DNA of 64,000 nt, taken from positions 1 to 64,000 of the forward strand of contig JBLHLT010000012.1 in assembly GCA_047621325.1 (NCBI GenBank), given 5' to 3'. This document shows, one piece after another, positions 63,577 through 64,000 of this stretch. The first letter of the stretch is position 1. Each line of letters starts with the position of its first letter. Source of the DNA: Bermanella sp047621325 (GTDB lineage Bacteria > Pseudomonadota > Gammaproteobacteria > Pseudomonadales > Oceanobacteraceae). Made by a program: the position numbers and the translations under genes. Below the pieces are notes generated by a model. It saw only the letters and a program-made list of their open reading frames with translations. It was not told the origin of the DNA and made no database searches.

Positions 63577-64000
63577 AGTTGAGGGGCGTCCATTTTCATT
63601 TTAAAAATAGGGTCTATGTTATCGGTATTGGTGGCATTGATGTTGAGCTCTTTTAATAAACCATCCGCGATAGAATAAATCACACCATGAATCGACAGGT
63701 CTTGACCGTTTTGCCATGCGTGTTGAACAATTTTCGTTTTTGATAAATTATTCACTTGCTCAATGACATTTAATTCGCATAGTCGGTTTACCCTTTGTTG
63801 TTCAAAGCGTAAGCCGTCAATTTCAGCTTTATGTTTAATATAAATATCTTTGATGTGTCGAAGCCAATTATCGACTAAACCAAATTCTTGCGTACCAAGA
63901 GCGGCTTTTACACCACCGCAGCCGTAATGACCGCAGACAATCACGTGCCTAACGTTTAAAACTTCAACAGCAAACTGCAAAACCGATAAGCAGTTAAAAT
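63573..64000 (-). CDS. can: Beta-class carbonic anhydrase (3' part, cut by window edge)
   Basis: The frame is open to the right edge and reads NCLSVLQFAVEVLNVRHVIVCGHYGCGGVKAAL before any start, so the 5' end lies outside the window. Zinc ligands His and Cys are in CGHYGCGG, and the C-terminal part DLSIHGVIYSIADGLL is typical of beta-class Can. About 142 residues of some 200 are present. It interconverts CO2 and bicarbonate in the cytoplasm. Confidence 0.93.
   Translation of the reverse strand, partial: FNCLSVLQFAVEVLNVRHVIVCGHYGCGGVKAALGTQEFGLVDNWLRHIKDIYIKHKAEIDGLRFEQQRVNRLCELNVIEQVNNLSKTKIVQHAWQNGQDLSIHGVIYSIADGLLKELNINATNTDNIDPIFKMKMDAPQL

Overview
The window looks like a chromosomal segment of a marine gammaproteobacterium, probably of the Oceanospirillales type (Bermanella/Oleispira-like). 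This is inferred from gene content and order, not from a marker gene. The left part has the gene order known around Pseudomonas accB-accC: aroQ-accB-accC-prmA-DUF3426 on the minus strand, then dusB-fis-purH-purD, then a gene resembling retS that runs off the left edge. An NhaC-type antiporter sits between the two blocks.

From 11.7 to 21.7 kb lie a two-receiver diguanylate cyclase, a lapG-lapD pair (c-di-GMP control of a surface adhesin by proteolysis), a PCuAC copper chaperone with a DUF2333 protein, rsuA, a ChaC-like cyclotransferase, a DegS/AlgW-like protease and a Nif3-family protein. From 21.7 to 31.5 kb is a fatty-acid section: a crotonase and two long FadE-type acyl-CoA dehydrogenases. 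The first dehydrogenase has three PsrA-like palindromes upstream. A three-gene histidine kinase/response regulator operon lies between the two dehydrogenases.

From 31.6 to about 53.5 kb the sequence becomes AT-rich and accessory. It opens with REP-like palindromes, imperfect 200-bp repeats and an IS3-family element with a broken orfB. Next comes a cluster with a damaged SRPBCC gene, an NmrA-family reductase, an AfsA-type hotdog protein (the family that makes gamma-butyrolactone signals in Streptomyces), a LysR regulator, a frameshifted FAD monooxygenase, a HAD-IB phosphatase, an EamA exporter and a periplasmic MBL-fold protein. Together these suggest an undescribed butyrolactone/butenolide-like small-molecule system. 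Two of its genes have short tandem repeats directly before their ribosome-binding sites.

A secreted ester-hydrolysis cluster follows: a family I lipase with its foldase, an AraC-type regulator, an Lnt-like N-acyltransferase, two further foldase-like membrane proteins, and a secreted hydrolase closely resembling PETase-type polyester hydrolases. A truncated AraC fragment and small genes (VOC, two GNATs, an ABM monooxygenase) end the accessory region.

The right flank carries a class III aminotransferase, a MASE3-PAS-GAF-PAS-GGDEF-EAL protein, a large lipoprotein of unknown role, a conserved small protein, NnrS, a small protein behind a Fur-like box, and the 3' part of a beta-carbonic anhydrase gene cut by the right edge. 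No rRNA, tRNA or CRISPR array was recognised.
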